Origin: Clostridiales bacterium
GTDB taxonomy: Bacteria; Bacillota; Clostridia; Christensenellales; Aristaeellaceae
Length of the DNA stretch: 22,661 nucleotides
Reading direction: 5' to 3'
Assembly (NCBI GenBank): GCA_004557805.1
Contig: SFFS01000018.1
Span: forward strand, 1 to 22,661
Every line of letters begins with the position of its first letter. Within the stretch, counting starts at the first letter, position 1. Shown in pieces: positions 21,646 to 22,661 of this stretch. The notes under the pieces are model-generated. The model did no database searches. It saw only the letters and a list, made by a program, of their open reading frames with translations, and was not told the DNA's origin. A program made the translations under genes and the position numbers.

Positions 21646-21672
21646 AAAAAGCGCGCTTCGCCGCGCTTTTTT
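21646..21672. terminator. Terminator of the ECF gene, symmetric
   Basis: AAAAAGCGCG (21646-21655) pairs perfectly with CGCGCTTTTT (21662-21671) around a 6-base loop, with T-runs after the stem on both strands. It can act in both directions. Confidence 0.85.
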
Positions 21673-21673
21673 C

Positions 21674-21702
21674 TTGTCCATCCTGTGAAAATATGCTATA
21701 TT
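21674..21702 (+). promoter_or_regulatory. Promoter of the MFS gene
   Basis: TTGTCC (21674-21679), 17 bases, TGC plus TATATT (21697-21702). An extended -10 compensates for the moderate -35. Confidence 0.7.
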
Positions 21703-21755
21703 ATAGAGATGTTCATCCATGCAGCGTTTTCGCGCTGTGCGGGAAAGGAGCTCTC

Positions 21756-22661
21756 ATGAAACGCATCAAATTCGACGCCTACGACGGCATCAGCCTGTTT
21801 GGCGGGCTGGTGTTTTTCGCCCCGGCGGCGCTATTGGTGCGCACGCAGGCCGGCGTGAGCGAGGCGCAGTTCTTTCTGCTGCAGGCGCTTCTGTCGGGCG
21901 TGATCGCGCTGGGCGAAATCCCCACGGGCCGCCTGACTGACCGCATCGGCTATCGCAATTCCATCATTCTCTCGCAGGGCCTGGTGCTGGCGGCCAGAGG
22001 CCTGCTGGCGGCGGCGTTCTGGCTGCGCTCGCTGCCGCTGTTCATCGTAGAGGCCGTGGTGGAAGGCTTTGCCATCTGTTTTTCCTCCGGCGCCGACGAC
22101 GCCTATCTGTACGCCCTCTGCGGCGAGGAAAACTACCTCTCCCGCTCGTCGCACGCGGCGAACTTCGGCACGGCGGGCTTTATCGTCAGCGCTGTCAGCT
22201 ACGCCGCGCTGTATCGCTTCTTCGGCCTGAGCGGGCTTTTGCTGGCCACCATCCTGTCGAGTGCGGCGGGGTTCGGCTGCTCCTGGCTGCTCGCGGCGGA
22301 GCCGCGGCAAAACCGCACGGCCGGCCGCAGCGAAAGAGCTGTCTGGACGCAGCTGGGCAAAGTTTTCAAAGAGAAACGCGCGCTGCTGTTCACGGCGCTG
22401 CTTTCGCTTTTCAGCGTCGCGTGGCTGCTGGTTCACTTCTTCTATGTGGAAAAATTGCAGGACTGCGGGCTTCCCATTGAATGGATGTCGGCGATCATCA
22501 TCGCCTATTCGGCGTTTCAGATGCTGGCGGAGCCCATCATCGGGCTTTGCGGGCGCATCTCGAAAAAACGGCTGGCAATCTGCTTCTGTCTGCTCGGCGG
22601 CGCGGGGCTGATCCTCTTTGGCAACCTGCGCGGCGCGCCGGCCGTCCTCCCTGCGATGATC
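21756..22661 (+). CDS. MFS transporter (N-terminal 302 residues, cut by window end)
   Basis: Open frame from ATG 21756 (AAAGGAG five bases upstream) to the window edge without a stop. The product is a major facilitator: helix 1 follows MKRIKFDAYDGISLFGGLVF, and the loop between helices 2 and 3 holds the motif A variant GEIPTGRLTDRIGYR. Further helices are evident (LFIVEAVVEGFAICFSSGAD, LSGLLLATILSSAAGFGCSW, ALLSLFSVAWLLVHFFYVEK). The EIPTG form is found in a bacterial MFS subgroup of unknown or drug-type substrates; the actual substrate cannot be given. About one third of a normal ~400-residue protein is missing beyond the window. Confidence 0.88.
   Translation, partial: MKRIKFDAYDGISLFGGLVFFAPAALLVRTQAGVSEAQFFLLQALLSGVIALGEIPTGRLTDRIGYRNSIILSQGLVLAARGLLAAAFWLRSLPLFIVEAVVEGFAICFSSGADDAYLYALCGEENYLSRSSHAANFGTAGFIVSAVSYAALYRFFGLSGLLLATILSSAAGFGCSWLLAAEPRQNRTAGRSERAVWTQLGKVFKEKRALLFTALLSLFSVAWLLVHFFYVEKLQDCGLPIEWMSAIIIAYSAFQMLAEPIIGLCGRISKKRLAICFCLLGGAGLILFGNLRGAPAVLPAMI

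Noticed and set aside
1..22661. CRISPR array or intact insertion sequence
   Set aside because: No regularly spaced repeats, no transposase or integrase frame, and no terminal inverted repeats were seen.

Overview
The window looks like chromosome of a GC-rich, spore-forming member of the Clostridia (Bacillota), probably a gut lineage. The evidence is Gram-positive ribosome binding sites, consensus sigma-A promoters, spmA/spmB, a SpoIID/LytB-type protein, an ECF transporter S component, and several families (DUF3795, cysteine-rich KTR, YbtP-type ABC exporters with AraC regulators) that are common in that group. The genus cannot be fixed from the sequence alone. The first ~170 bases, the tail of an HNH nuclease, are clearly AT-richer than the rest and look like the edge of an accessory segment.

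Layout. 1-446: HNH nuclease tail, a gene-free stretch and a strong terminator. 447-4490 (+): an AraC regulator, a ZinT-like secreted metal-binding protein, and an ABC half-transporter whose partner is destroyed by a frameshift and a truncation. 4491-6164 (-): a compact operon of a DUF3795 cysteine-rich protein, two tiny ORFs (45 and 38 codons), an alpha/beta hydrolase and a truncated gene that meets the broken ABC gene tail to tail. 6393-8120: two divergent TetR regulators with consensus promoters and palindromic operator candidates; the left one is coupled to a KTR zinc-ribbon protein. 8217-9443 (+): a secreted GLUG-repeat protein behind a perfect 7-bp inverted repeat. 9587-10534 (+): a ketopantoate-reductase-like protein, followed by the relic of an AraC gene.

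10751-17665 (-) is the main block: seven tightly packed genes behind one promoter, in transcription order SpoIID/LytB with six SH3 domains, a TrmN6-like methyltransferase, spmA, spmB, comB, dapA and dapB. It combines peptidoglycan cutting, spore-core dehydration genes, a sulfolactate-type phosphatase and the two enzymes that make and use dihydrodipicolinate, the branch point to diaminopimelate and dipicolinic acid. My inference is a spore envelope/core-solute operon.

17896-22661: a DUF2804 protein (-), then on the + strand an Na/Pi cotransporter with a PhoU-like tail behind a candidate PhoP box, an ECF S component behind a candidate attenuator, and an MFS transporter cut by the window end. 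No CRISPR array, rRNA, intact tRNA or intact insertion sequence was seen. The best leads are the seven-gene operon with comB, the attenuator before the ECF gene, the Pho box, the overlapping micro-ORFs and the decaying AraC-ZinT-ABC locus.
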